From contig CM031561.1 of NCBI GenBank assembly GCA_018466975.1, positions 3,038,001-3,102,000 on the forward strand: a stretch of 64,000 nucleotides of DNA, written 5' to 3'. The translations under genes and the position numbers were made by a program. The notes beneath the pieces were generated by a model. The model did no database searches, was not told where the DNA came from, and saw nothing but the letters and a program-made list of their open reading frames with translations. This stretch comes from Sparassis latifolia (Eukaryota > Basidiomycota > Agaricomycetes > Polyporales > Sparassidaceae). Below, one piece after another: positions 23,163 through 35,108 of this stretch. The number at the start of each line of letters is the position of its first letter. The stretch's first letter is position 1.

Positions 23163-24085
23163 CGGAATGTGCTCCTTATCACTGGCGACTTCGGCTAGAG
23201 TCTGCCGTTGAATTTAGCGTCTCAAACCCAGGTCAATGGCTTTGGATTGATGCATGATGAACGTCTGCTCTGCTGAGCGGCCGGGTTGTCACATAGGATA
23301 ATAGGATCGAACGAATATTTAGCAGAATGGAACGCAATATTTTCAAGATAACATGCAAACGTACAAGCGCCAGAGAATCCTAATCTGCCGCGCAACCACC
23401 GTCGGTTCGTTGGATATCCTTTCTATCAGTTACATCGACAAGGAGTTTCGTTTATCAAAGACGAACGTAAAGGTGGAGACTATCAGGTGGTCACGACTGC
23501 GCACAGAATGGGTAGCCGCATCGAGAACACACGAACGTACCCAATCGGCGTGAGAAGGGGACCTCGTCGATTCACGTCATCTGCAGATGCGAGGGCCTGC
23601 GTGTTTGACATGAGAATACGAGCTGGGAATTAGGGGTGTGATCAGGCTCTTACCGGTGACGCTCAGACTTGTATTCGCTCGCAGGGTCCCATGTGTGCAT
23701 CACGAGCAATCGCACTCGTTCAACATCAGGTGACAGAGACTAGTCGAATACCGGGCAATGTCGAACCTGCACCTCTTTGAATTGCTTCACGTTCAACAAA
23801 CGCCCGTAAGAAATAAGAGATACCACTCCTGCAGCAGTTTGATCGACCGCGAATAAGCACGAAATGGTAGCAAGTGGTAGTAGGTTCCGCACTGCCATCC
23901 CTGAGATAGGTTATCGCTGAGCAGGACGCATAATGCAGAAGCAGGCTGACTCACCGCAACTGCCTGCGCTTGCATAGACTTCACTATACCCAGAATACAG
24001 CTGCGGAATCATAGTGTAGACATGGCAAGTGGATAATACGGACCAAAACGCACAACATTGCCTCTGATAGTGATGGCACCCGTCC
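23163..24085. other. Intergenic, no gene seen
   Basis: Only short frames; no repeat or RNA recognised. Confidence 0.5.
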
Positions 24086-25251
24086 CTAAACATCGTGTCT
24101 ATTTCTCGTGAATGCGCTCGATCTAATGACAGTACGAAACAAAGAGTGAAATCCAACGTACCAAATAGTCGCCGACGTAGATGACGCGGAGTCCCCTTCC
24201 TGAAGCTGTACCCAGTCATCCAAGCCAAAATACTCAGGCAAGTGCTCCCAAGTCTCGCGGCGCCGTTCCAAGTCTCTCGTCTTTATGAATTGTCGGCAAT
24301 TGTCACACAGGTTGTGCTTCTTGCAACGCGAATCAATCGTCCGGTCCATGTCGTCCAAAGTGTCGCACTGCTGGATCTTAAGCCGACGGGGGTACGAGTC
24401 CACGCTTCGCTGTAGCACAGAATGCATCGTCGCTGCGCACATCGGCTTCCTCAGGCAATCCGTGCTGGCCATAGAGTACCGCCGCATCCTCCCCACCGCA
24501 TACGCGCTCATCAGCCGAGCCTTCGCATCTATGCATCTCTCCACGTCTTCTGCAGACAGCTGCTCGGTATGACCGTCCCCACGAGAGACGCCGCCGCATA
24601 GCTCAGCGGCACTCAGCTGGCAGCAACGATACAGAGCGGCGGGGAGCATCGAACGGCACCCAATGACACGTGCCAAGTTCACTGCGGCTATGGCGTCCGT
24701 CGTCTCCATGACCACTGTCGATGTGTCCTCCGAGTTCGCCTTCAGGCTCGCGTTCCACGCTAGGAAGTTGTCAGGGAACACGGCCTTCAGCAGAACGAGT
24801 CCTTGCTCGCGGAGATCCTGGATCTCGTATTTCTGGCCGAGGCGCACCAATGCTTCTACTGCTGCGAAAGGCAAGCGATCTTCCCGCATAAGATAGAACC
24901 TAGCATCAAGCATTATGTCGAAACACATTGGTCAGGACTATCGACGCACCTCCTCCCATCGTACAAGACCCGTAACAGATGCCGGAGATCGGATGCGGAG
25001 TCGGAGAGACGGACGACTGGAGAGTCAAACATTCGCTCTTGGACGGCCGGTTGAGGAACAGTGAAGAGATCGCGAAACACGTCCGAGTGTCGCGATAAGA
25101 CACCCTGGTGGACACGAAATGCAACGTTCCGTGTAATGAGAACGATGTTACCATCTGTGAACCAGAACTCATCGTCCTTCCGTAACTCTCCCTCTTCACC
25201 TTCCAGTTCCATGCGGATATCCGTCGAGCTGAGACTAGTGCTAGAGTCCAT
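24086..25251 (-). CDS. BTB/POZ-domain protein (copy 7)
   Basis: Exon 1 (25251-24950) starts MDSSTSLSSTDIRM and encodes the BTB domain (DDEFWFTDGNIVLI, FRVHQGVLSRHSDV, LLRVLYDGRR). The intron is 24949-24900 (50 bp, GTGCGT..TAG, phase 2). Exon 2 begins FYLMREDRLPF and carries CLRKPMC (C-x5-C), CDNC (C-x2-C), DLERRRETWE and LPEYFGLDDW. It reads on to 24086. After SASSTSATIW there is a GTACGT that could be a donor, so the true C-terminus may differ from the open frame. An upstream ATG at 25332 is in frame. The frame is intact. It is the closest match of the relic at 19 kb. Confidence 0.82.
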
Positions 25252-25630
25252 GTGAGCGCTCTGTGAACACAAGCAAGGGGCGTCTCCCGTGTCAATGATG
25301 AGAATCAAAGGCGAAAAACTCCTGCAGTACACAAGGATGAGGCAGGAAACAGATGGAGAATATGGTCAAGTGGTAGTGATAGTGATGGTGGCAGTGGTAT
25401 ATTGCGGTCTGGTCAGGAAGGGACCAGGGTATACCTCTCGGCGCCTACGTACGCTAGCCGGAGAAACCTCCGTCACGGTGGCGGCCACCGACTACCATAA
25501 CACATAGAAGAATGTGGTCATCGAGACACTAGTGCCCCAGTTCAAAGTTGACCGCGTACCACTACCATCTCCCTCGCGTCCAAGTTTTGAAATAAATACG
25601 ACTCACTTCGTGATGTCTGTCTCTCTCGCA
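25252..25630. other. Divergent interval between BTB copies 7 and 8
   Basis: This short interval lies between a minus-strand and a plus-strand BTB copy and may be a shared promoter region. Part of it may be a 5' exon of copy 8, because the BTB frame there starts right after a TCTCTCGCAG acceptor-like site. Confidence 0.4.
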
Positions 25631-26471
25631 GAATCGCCCGACTTCAATTGGTGGTCGCGGACTTGCGGAAGACTGCGGCGAGCTACAGCAGGATGAAGAT
25701 TTCTGGTTCGCAGACGGCTCCATCGTCCTCATAGCAGAGCACATCACATTTCGTGTCGACCAAGGTGTGCTGTCTAGACATTCCGACGTATTCCGCAATC
25801 TCTTCACAGTTCCTCAGCCCGATCGCGGCTTTGGCTGTCCTGTCGTTCGCCTCCACGATTCTCCGCGATATTTGTTACGTGTCCTTTACGATGGCCAAAA
25901 GTGCGTTTGTATCCCTCGTGTGACACCTGCATCAGTTTCTGATCATAGAGAAATTCGCAGGCATTGTGTGAAATACGAGCCTCTGCTCGAGTTCTCAGAA
26001 GTGGAAGCTCTGGTCAGGCCCGCACACAAGTATCAGCTTGACGAGCTGCGAGTAGACGCTCTGGAGCGACTGAAAGCCGTTTTCACCGACGACTTCGCGA
26101 TATACTCAACACAGGACGAACTAACCCTCCTTATACGCCTCTCAGACGCCGTTTCGGTAATGAAGTTAGCCTATCTCATGCAGGAGCTCACCTTATTGCC
26201 TCTAGCGCTGTACCAGTGCACTAGGCTAGACACGACGCTGCTGATGGAAGGCGTATCCCTCGCCAACGGCACGATTGACCGTCTGTCGCGGGATGACCTG
26301 GCAATGTGCATGAACAGCAAGACCCTCGTAGCGCACAAACGCGATATAGCGTTTTTGCGTATTTTCGCCAGTGCGAGCTTCGAATGCATGCAGAGTCCGG
26401 TCTGCATAAACACGCTGTCCCGTCTCTGCTCCACTTCCTGTAAAATCTCTCTGAAGGGCATCACACTCTAA
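25631..26471 (+). CDS. C-terminally truncated BTB/POZ protein (copy 8)
   Basis: The BTB frame is recognisable from about 25655 (GELQQDEDFWFADGSIVLIA, FRVDQGVLSRHSDV, LLRVLYDG), downstream of an acceptor-like site ending at 25630; no start codon lies in frame at the usual place. Relative to its sisters it lacks about eight residues around VPQPDRGFGCPVV. The intron is 25901-25960 (60 bp, a multiple of three without a stop, so retention would keep the frame). Exon 2 has the first Cys pair (CMQSPVC) but ends at 26471 before the C-x2-C and FGL..W module. It may be a pseudogene or encode a shortened adaptor. Confidence 0.65.
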
Positions 26472-26998
26472 GGGTAGACTCGTTTCCAGTCGCCACGATG
26501 TACCGTGTGCATGTAATACTATATCCTAGAGGATGATACAAGGCAAAATTTGAGGAGAGGAAGAGCGGCGGAGAACCTTGGTATAGTATTGCGTACATAC
26601 TACCTGCCGTCTGGATTCGAGACTAAAGTGGTACGTCAAGCGCAGAGGTTCTGAAATTCTAGTTCTTTTAAGCAAGTGTACTCCAGCTGAGAGACAATTG
26701 TTGGTAATTTCCCCATGTCAACTACTGTATGTGAACTGTAAGGCTGTCGCTATCGTCAGAGGGTCTGGATGAGCATGAAGAACATAGCGGCGTGGAGAAC
26801 CGATGGAGGGTGGTCGGCGATGCAATCGCGCCAAAAAAGGCATCACTGCGATGCTGACAAGAATGGGAAAGCAGAGGCAGAAGATCGTCCTGCAATTGTC
26901 GTGAAGTGCGAAGTGGAGAATAGTGTATTACAAGGAGGCAGGCAGGAGTTATGATCAACGATGCAAGGGGTGAACGACAAGTGAATGTGAGACACACC
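26472..26998. other. Intergenic between convergent BTB copies
   Basis: No gene or repeat recognised between the 3' ends of copies 8 and 9. Confidence 0.5.
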
Positions 26999-28044
26999 TC
27001 AGTTGGTCGTTGACGATTCAGCCTCGTCAGCCCGAAGCCATTCCCAGCTATCCAAGCCGAAGAAGGAAGGGAGGTTCTCCCAGATATCGCGTCGCCTTTC
27101 TAAATTACGCCTCCTCAATAATCGCATGCAGTGCATGCACAGATTAGACCCTTCCCCGAAAGCTTCCAGGTTTTCATCTGAATTGTGCAGACTGCGGTGG
27201 GACATTATTGAGTTATTGGAGATCGAATCCACGGCAAGACTCATGGCATTCATCTCCTTCGCACACAGCGGGCTCCTTGAGCAACGGGGGCTGGCATCAC
27301 TGTAGAGCTTGATCTTCCCAACCACGTCATTGACAGTGAGGCGCACCTGCCCCTTCATAATAGTCTCCAGTTCATCAGCTGCCAGTTGCTCAACCGTACC
27401 ATCATGGCGAGACACGCCTTTGTGGAGGTCACGAAGACTCAGGTTACTGCAGAGGTAGAAAGCTACGGGTAGCATAGAAACCGCGCCCGTGGAGTACGCT
27501 AGGTTGATCGCCATGATGCCGTCCTTCTCCTTGATATGTATCTCCGATGTGCCTTCTGAATCCGGAAAATTTGCATTCCACGTAGCGAAGTCGTGCGTGA
27601 ATATCGTCTTGAGTTTTTCCAGGCCTTGTTTGCAAAGGTCATAAATCTGATACTTATGAGCGAGACGGACGAGCACCTCCACTTCTTGAAACTGTAGCTG
27701 TTCATCGCGGCCAAGACAAAACCTATGAGCTGGCGATAAACACCTCTAATATCGACGCGATACTGAAAGCTAGGACTCACTTTCTGCCATCGTACAGTAC
27801 TCTCAGCAAATACCGCAGATCAGCGGGTGATCCGGGTAGGTGGATAACTGGACAATCAAAGAGCCTCTCCTCTATCGCGGGCTGAGGGACGGTAAAGAGG
27901 TCGCGGAAGACATCTGATCTGGAAAGCACGCCGCGGTGGACTCGAAAAGCGGTGCGATGTGAGATGAGGATGATGTTGCCCGTCGAGCCAGAACTCCTTG
28001 TCTTGTTGAAGTTCGCCTGGCGTAAAGTCCAGTGCTCTGTGCAC
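26999..28044 (-). pseudogene. BTB/POZ protein with a frameshift in exon 1 (copy 9)
   Basis: The start is at 28044 (MHRALDFTPGELQQDKEFW). Just after DKEFWLDG, near 27985, the frame shifts. In the new frame the BTB domain continues normally (NIILISHRTAFRVHRGVL, DLRYLLRVLYDG). The intron is 27780-27723 (58 bp, phase 2). Exon 2 (27722-26999) is intact, with CSRSPLC, CMHC, NLERRRDIWE and LPSFFGLDSW, ending AESSTTN. One small indel is the only lesion, so a recent mutation or a sequencing error should both be considered. It is a close sister of copy 11 (for example, the C-terminal SH.SLH segment). Confidence 0.75.
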
Positions 28045-30059
28045 TTTGTAGATTTTGCTACCGCGGGAGGAGCGCCCGAGCGCCCGGTCGCCTTATCGGT
28101 AATAATCCCGCCCTCGGGCCGTTAGTTTCCGTCAGGTTGAGCGCTTGCCGCCTTCAACGTTCTGTTCAAAATACGTATACTGTATATTGTGCCAACTCCG
28201 CTCTATCAATGTCTATCGATTTCACTCATTTCTCTTCGTGCTCTTTACCTCTAGTGTAAGTACTCGCTGTCTGCATCGAGCAGCTTCCCCGTTGACGTTC
28301 TCACTGCCTACATCCTGGAAGCCATTAGGCGCGATGGGCTGCGTACGATGCGTGGTTGTTTGGGAGAAAACCGTATGTGCAGCGTGAAATGTGATCCTCC
28401 GTGTCATCCTGAGGAAGGGGTTTATCTCTTTCTCCCGTCGTTCAAGTTTGAACTTGACCATTGGGCTCCGCTGCATGCGTTTATAGTGGTTGCTATAAGC
28501 ATCCAGCAAGCGTATAGGTGCAATGCATCTCTGGCCGAACGGTGAGAACGTGTTCGTGTATGGTGCATGCTGATGTTTTTCTCGCATTCTATGAGCCTTC
28601 GATGCCGACGCACGCGTGCTGATTATCCCTGCAAAGGAAGCATGCTACCTCAAGTCTCCTACTACGCGCTCAGTCGCTCTCTATACTCGTTCAAATGGAT
28701 AGAAGAACCTATGACGCCATGAGGAGAATATGAAGCACTGGCTCGCCGAACACACACTGCAACCGCCTACGTGACGTTACTTCCTTCGATTACTTCTGGA
28801 CTACATACGGGGATGACTGGAAGGTAGTCGCGCATCTTCCGCTCGATACGCGGTGCCCGTTCCCCAAGCAGACATGCCTAGGATCGATAATGAGGCCGTT
28901 CATCGGCAATGCAGACGCGCTTGATTGGGCATTCGTCATGGCCGACTTGCTGCAAGTGCATTGGAACGCTTATACACGAAGGTGGTTTAGACCACTCCAA
29001 TTCGCCGACGTGCTGCCAGTTGCCGTTATGCTCCCGCTTGTGCTTCTATGCTCGGTAGGTAATGCTCTCTGTACCTGGGATCGTTCCATGTCAACAGTGC
29101 GTCAAGGAGTTGAAATCATCTGCTTGCTGCCCTTTGTGTCGTTCCAGCCGTTATGTCCCAATCCTCTATCACGTAACTCTCTACTAGACTTGATTATTAT
29201 TACTCTTTCGGATATCGCTCAAATTATTTCAGTGGGACCGTTGGCTACTTCCTTAAAATTAAGGTCACTCAAGCGATCCCGCGGTGTATGTTCTTAGACC
29301 ACTGTCTCCATTTCTGCGGGATCTTTGACAGGGAGTGCGCCTGCAATTAGAACTCCTGTAAGCCTTCGCAGTCCATTGTTTTGATCGCTGTTTTTGCCCG
29401 AAATGATTGTTCTTCTAATGTCTGACTGGTTTCTCTGGAAATGCTACTAGATTTCTGCGGTCAAATGTCAATCGTACGCTCAAATGTGCCGAAATTTGAG
29501 CATCAGTGCAAGTGATCGTTCGTGCCCCCTAATGCATGTGTAGTGACTGTCTGGGAGCAGCTCCAGACTCGGATTCTGTGTTGTCTGAGTGAACGATGTA
29601 TTACTATGCCCTCTTCTGAAATGCTTTTGAAGAATTGACAATATATCTGTTAAACAGGTGTCGCGTTCTCAACTCGCTGCGAAGCGACACCGACGTCAAC
29701 TGTGGGTGAACTTGACCGAGTTCTCTTAGCATTTCAATGCTCTCTCGGTCACCTCTGTCCGGTCACTTCTCTGTCCTTCTTTACATGCCATCTCTACACT
29801 GCTTTTTTGCATATACATGGAGTCTGGTGGCTGGATATTTTCGATGCTGGCGTTCAGTTCTTCCCGCGTACCTCGTTTTGTCTGTATATGCCTATTTCAC
29901 TCTTACCGCATTTATCAGTGTCCTTGTTTGCGAGGAAGGTACCAATTGCGCTGATATTTTCGCGCTCATGCGTGCCATCCAAGAGCGTGTGACCGAATGA
30001 GAAAAGAATATGTGATAAAGTATGCACCTGCTCAAGTGTTTATATATATAGATAGGAAA
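28045..30059. other. Gene-poor 2-kb interval with dispersed repeat copy B
   Basis: No supported gene. A frame at 28890-29297 contains hydrophobic runs but no recognisable family. About 29715-29960 is copy B of the repeat at 19490-19760. Confidence 0.4.
29715..29960 (+). repeat. Dispersed diverged repeat, copy B
   Basis: Partner of 19490-19760; see that entry. It lies just upstream of the BTB relic at 30.1 kb. Confidence 0.4.
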
Positions 30060-30300
30060 ACGGGCGGACACCAAAGACCAATTGTGAGATTCGCCATCCC
30101 GGCAAATCCGCAATTCGATACGTGTGACGGGAGCTTCCACTTCTGCAACGTCGAGCTGATGCTCACTTTCATGTAGTATCTTGTACATTTGGTGACCGTA
30201 GACGATATCGGAAGGCAATAGCGGTAGGAAGGCTGCACGCGCCCTTCACCGCCGTACAGGACAGGCGAATGAATGCTGCAGATTGCGAGGAGAACCGAAC
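30060..30300 (-). pseudogene. BTB-family relic retaining the intron (copy 10)
   Basis: The minus strand carries, in order, the end of BTB exon 1 (DNA equivalent to LLRVLYDG, frame-shifted), the exon 1/2 intron, and the start of exon 2 (EHQLDVAEVEAPV). Intron sequence (TTGCTTTCCGATATCG and AAGATACTA-ATGAAA) is shared almost unchanged with the intron of copy 2 at 4662-4742. Non-coding similarity this high means a DNA-level duplication of copy 2 or its parent, followed by truncation. The rest of the gene is absent. Confidence 0.7.
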
Positions 30301-30631
30301 GAATGCCGACATGTTTACACTATCCGTCAGACGTATTCGTGAAGAGTTCAGTGGGGTGATGCCGAAATCTAACAGCAGCACTTCGACATCACCACTATGG
30401 TTTGCATCCAGGAAGCAGCAGGTGTGCGCATCTATGCAATCAGAAACAAATCATTGAATAACAAACCGGAATAGTGTCGTACAAGTAGGAAATCACAGAG
30501 GCTCGTGGAAGAAGAGACGTCGGAGAATATTGGTCTCGCGGAGTGAACGAACGGCCAGGATGCACGCCGAATGTAGCCTACAGGTCAGCGACGAGATACA
30601 ATCAACGTCTTGCTACCTACAGTGCTAACAG
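30301..30631. other. Intergenic, no gene seen
   Basis: Nothing recognised. Confidence 0.5.
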
Positions 30632-32191
30632 TTAATTCCACCCGTTAACCACTTCCGTGTGCATAGGGTAGTGCACTATCCTGGGCTTCTTCTCGGCTCC
30701 TTCCACAAGAGTGCGACCAATGTAAGTTGCTATATCTTCATCGCCAAGGTTATGGGCGGACGCGTTGCTTACACCGTGCTCGTTGAACTTCCAATACATG
30801 TTAACTTGGAGGTTGACATAGTGTATAATCTGCAACAATGACGTCTCAGAATTGGCAGAGTGAAATGTTATGTGTCGACAACAACAACTTACCAACTCTA
30901 GCCAAGTCATGGGCTGTCTTTTGTCAGGAGCACAAACAGTGCAAACTAGCTTCCTTCCCAATGTCTCAAAATACTCCTGCGAGGTTGTCAATGGAAGGTC
31001 CAATGACTTCAGTAAAGTGTAGCCCGCATCGATGTAAGGACACAGTGTCCTATAAATTTCGTACATAATAACCGTATGATCAGTGAAATGGGTCATCTGG
31101 GAGAGGCAGGGATGTTCCAGCATGGCGGTGTATGACATCAGTGTATTGCACTGAGTGCATCGGAGGTGAAAAATCGCGTATGTGGGACTGAGGTGCTCAT
31201 CGGGGAAGTGCCATATAAAACGGTTGCGGGGATAAATATTGATGATTTCCTGCTTAAAGTTTGATGCAGCCTGAGCAAGCCTTTCCCTAATTTGCGGCCA
31301 GTGGAGGATGAGGTCCCTTGTAGTATTCGCCTCGCTGTCATTTCGCATGGCAATGTCTGGCATAAGGCGAATGCCGAGTGATGAATCCTGGTTGAAAGAC
31401 AGGACAAGCTTCTCCTCGCGAGTGAGTGAGCCGGCAACAGGGGTGGAAAGAAATGCATCGAGGATAGTGCGGAGTCGTGCCATTTTTTTCTTGTATCGCC
31501 GGGATTGTTCATTCGTCAGCTGTATCCGCAACGCCTCTTCGTCAGCTCTAACGTTCTTGTCGAGGATTCTAATCAGCTCAGGTTTCATCTTCTTCCAAGC
31601 TGAACACACCAGAGAGGAAGGGTCAGCAAAACTCCGAGCATGCTAGGACGACATAGGAGAACGAACCTTCTTCAGTGAAGTTGACACGATCTGCAGTACT
31701 GCGGAACCCAGCGCGAACGTTGTACACATCTTTGATAGCGGCCTTTTTGTACCCCAGCTCCATCAGTTCCATGGTGATGCTGGACGTAATTGAATCTAAC
31801 TATGATATATCGGACGCAGAAATCACGCTTGCCATATATTTGCGGTATTTGGACCAAGCCTCTTGTTCTGAGAGGGTCTGCAAAAAAGGCTTTATCAAAA
31901 AATTGTTTACCAATACCATGGAGTTCACATGCGTAGATGCTATCATCGATGTTCTTGCCTGGCTTGGCTGTGGGCGCTGCAGAAGGTAAAAATAAACATA
32001 GAACGGACAAGCCGCGAGCCGGGGACTCACGTTTGCTCTTCTGACGAGTAACCTTCTTTGCTTGTTCTCCTACCCATTCAAATACATGTTATATATCTGG
32101 ACACCTCATAGCCGAACGCTCAGCGCTCACCTTCGGGCCCCGTCTCTTCTTCGAGTTCTTCTGGGCCGAGTTTCGCACTATCAAGCACCAT
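30632..32191 (-). pseudogene. Orphan multi-exon gene with in-frame stop (F-box-associated-like)
   Basis: Joined exons start at 32191 (MVLDSAKLGPEELEEETGPE), continue through a basic stretch (EQAKKVTRQKSK) and reach EQEAWSKYRKYMASVISASD. A TAG near 31805 then interrupts the frame. Without it the frame continues as LDSITSSITMELMELGYKKA, then NFTEEAWKKMKPELIRIL. The last exon has a charged helical segment and Cys motifs (CTQC, CTVC) and ends VVNGWN at 30632. The middle resembles a C-terminal region I associate with some agaricomycete F-box proteins (WxKxKxEL repeats), but no F-box is present. Intron joins at 32130-32070 and 32030-31977 fit phase and splice consensus. Role unknown; the Cys-rich tail could bind metal. 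Confidence 0.55.
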
Positions 32192-33548
32192 AAGTGAGCG
32201 AAATAAAATATTGCGCAAATTCTGTGGGGAAAAAACGCACACTTGTGCCCTCGTGCGTACCATCCTGACGACCGTGACGTTGCAGATGTTGAGGTTGGTT
32301 GAAAACTGGTTAAGCGAGCGGCATCCTCTGATGCGTGCACGTGACCGCGTTGTGTCCGAATCTGTGAATTATTTTGGTGCTCCGTTCAGTGGCCAAAGTG
32401 AATGATATACGTGTGGAGGCTTAAGATCACAGCTATAAAGACAGTCAGATACTTTGTATTTCATACATGGCACATCCCCAGTCAGCATACGAAGGGAGAA
32501 TGTGCTGCCATGCCATCTTCCCAATGATTCGTTGCATCCAACACGTCAGAGATACCATCACACACAGAAACGAAGCAGACCCACTTTGGGATACGTTCCG
32601 ACAATAAGCTTCCTGAGCTCACCCATAGTCAAGCTCCCGAGCGCGAAGCCGAATAATAATACCTCAATACACCCCCGGAATCGGCGTGGTATCACAAACA
32701 TGCCTAAGGTGAAGGCTGTACGAATTGATGACGGCGATGACTGTAGTGTTGACAATGCCTATGGACACAACCAGATTCGTGTGCCTCAGAGCGGTTTTGA
32801 CTGCCGGGTTGAAATTCGGCGATTGCGCAGAGAGACCAGGTCGGATATAATACGGCACGAAAACCATCGTCACATAACCGCGATAGACGTCAGTTGCGAG
32901 CCACGAGACAGCAAAGTGTCAGGGCACGTACTACATGTACATCAACATATTGGAGGCTCCCCGCCTGATTTGCCTTCTCTCCAACGGTGACTCAGCTTGA
33001 GGCTCGCGGGATATTGACCGCCCGAGTAGAGATGCAGATATTCTGAGCATCCAATATTCTAAATATGAAATCTGTCGCACTCGACGATCGAATTCGAGAT
33101 TTTTCCACAGTACAATGCTTGAATTCGTGTTTCCGAGACCTTGAACACCGCGAGTACACTGTATACCGTCTGAAGATCTAGATAAATATAACAGCATGTA
33201 GAACGATGAAGAAGGAATGAGAACGATATCGCGCCTAATTGACCTTCGCAACGTCGCGCAAGTATACCGCAAGTGTACAAACTATAAAAACGTCGAGATG
33301 GAGTGAGAGAAGACCTCGTCCACCCACACACGCGAAATTGAGACTGCAAGCTCCAATATCTTGTATTCAAACACGAAGAAAAAAAGGAGGTCGGGAGGTT
33401 ACGCCACTGATAAGAAGACGAGGATGATTGAGCGACCGAGGACGATGGTCTTCGAGGAAAGCGAGGAATGGCATACTGTAGAAGACACCTAAAGCAACTG
33501 TCAATAGTACCCGGAGGGAGAGATATGCCTCAGGTCGTCACTAACTCG
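32192..33548. other. Intergenic, no gene seen
   Basis: A 178-codon frame at 32454-32990 has biased composition and no recognisable motif, and is not called as a gene. Confidence 0.45.
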
Positions 33549-34565
33549 TCATGCAGATTCAGCAGCCCGAAGATGCTTCCAGTCCTCTAAGCCGAAGATG
33601 GACGGGAGTATTTCCCATAGTTTGCACCTCCTTTCATAATCGCTCGCCATCAGGAATGTCATGCAGTGCCAGCACACTTTATCATTTTCGCAGATGTTGT
33701 TCAGGCTTCCATCCCGACTGGTGCAGACTATGGTGGCTGATCGAGTCTGTCGGCGAAAATATAAGGCCAATGCGCAAGAACCGTTTGAAGCTGTCAGCAC
33801 ACAGCGGTCTCCTCGAGCAGGCGGGACTGTTTTCAAGGTAGATACTTGCATTCCCAACTGTATTTGCGGTAGTGAGACACACCCGCCCCTCCATGCAAGC
33901 AGCTAGATCTTCAGCAGATAGCCGTTCGGCTGTACCATCTTGACGAACCATCCCTCCGATGAGCTCAGAAGGAGTCAGATTACTGCAGAGGTAGAAAGCC
34001 ATCGGTAGCATGGAGAGTGTGCCAGTGAGGCGCGCCAGATTGATCGCCATGATTCCCTCCTCATCTTTAATAGCGATCTCCGGTGTACCTTCTGCGTCCA
34101 GTAAATACGCATTCCATACGGTGAAGTCATGCGTAAGCATTATTTTCAGTTTCGCGAGGCCGCGCTCGCGAAGGTCATAGATCTGATACTTCTGAGAGAG
34201 ACGGACGAGAGCTTCTACCTCCTCAAACTGTAGACGATCCGTGCGGCCAAGGTAAAACCTGTAAGAAACCGTCGTTATCAGCGGTAACGCTTATGCGATC
34301 CTTCAAGTCAAAACTCACTTTCTGCCGTCATACAACGCTCGCAGCAAATACCGCAGATCAGCAGGAGATTCCGGCAGGCGTATAACGGGACAGTCAAAGA
34401 GTCTCTCCTCTACGGCAGGCTGGGGCACTGTGAAGAGATCCCGAAAGACATCGGAGTTTCTGGAGAGCACGCTCTTGTGAACTCGAAAAGTGGTATGAGG
34501 ATAACGTTGCCATCATGCAGCCAGAACTCCTCGTCTTGCTGAAGACGGTCCGTTTCAACTTCCAT
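33549..34565 (-). pseudogene. BTB/POZ protein with two frameshifts (copy 11)
   Basis: The start at 34565 (MEVETDRLQQDEEFWLHDGN) leads into the BTB domain. The frame shifts near 34497 within the ILI...TTFRVHKSVLSRNS region, and the domain continues to LLRALYDGRK. The intron is 34318-34259 (60 bp, phase 2). Exon 2 begins FYLGRTDRLQFEEVEALV and carries CSRRPLC. It shifts frame again near 33705, just before ENDKVCWHC (the C-x2-C motif) and LPSIFGLEDW. Two lesions at places conserved in the sister copy 9 make it a pseudogene unless both are assembly errors. Confidence 0.75.
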
Positions 34566-35108
34566 AACTGCTCGCTCGTTGGACATCGAAATTTTGTAGC
34601 GCAGCGTGGTACGTGGAGCACGCGAGTGACTTCAGTTCAACGTTCAAAGTCCAGTGTAGACGCCTGCGCGTGCCGCTTCGCAAGAATCGCAGCGAGTAGG
34701 GCCGCTACCAAGCAATTGCAACTACTTACTATTAGATCCACTCACTCATTCGTTGGTGCTCTCCGTGATCGTTATCTGGATCGTTACTTCTGTGTGGTCA
34801 ACTCATGCTACTTGTATTCGTCGAGCTTGATTTATATTCGCCATGTGTGGTGGAATGGACTCGTTACGGTAAGGAGAATATATTACGTGCCGACATATCC
34901 ATATAATCGTGAGGTTAGCCTCCGAATCCTCTCTTGTTTCTGAAACAGACTTTTGGTCCTCTAGCAAACCGTATGCATCGACGGCATTTCCTTGCCATGC
35001 TTATCCGGCTCGCATGTAGATGCGTGGAATCTTCGTCCATGCGATGGGGCGATGTTTATGTGTCTGCAGCATTGCAGGGCAATGCAGCACGCATGTAAGC
35101 ATCATCAT
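34566..35108. other. Intergenic, no gene seen
   Basis: One 142-codon frame here (34515-34943) overlaps the BTB copy and has no recognisable motif. Confidence 0.45.

Noticed and set aside
14604..32191. Repeat-induced point mutation as the cause of the in-frame stops
   Set aside because: Only two stops are compatible with C-to-T change, while most lesions are indels; no dense transition pattern is visible by eye.
32454..32990. 178-codon plus-strand frame
   Set aside because: His/Arg-rich irregular composition, no motif, no consistent splice structure.
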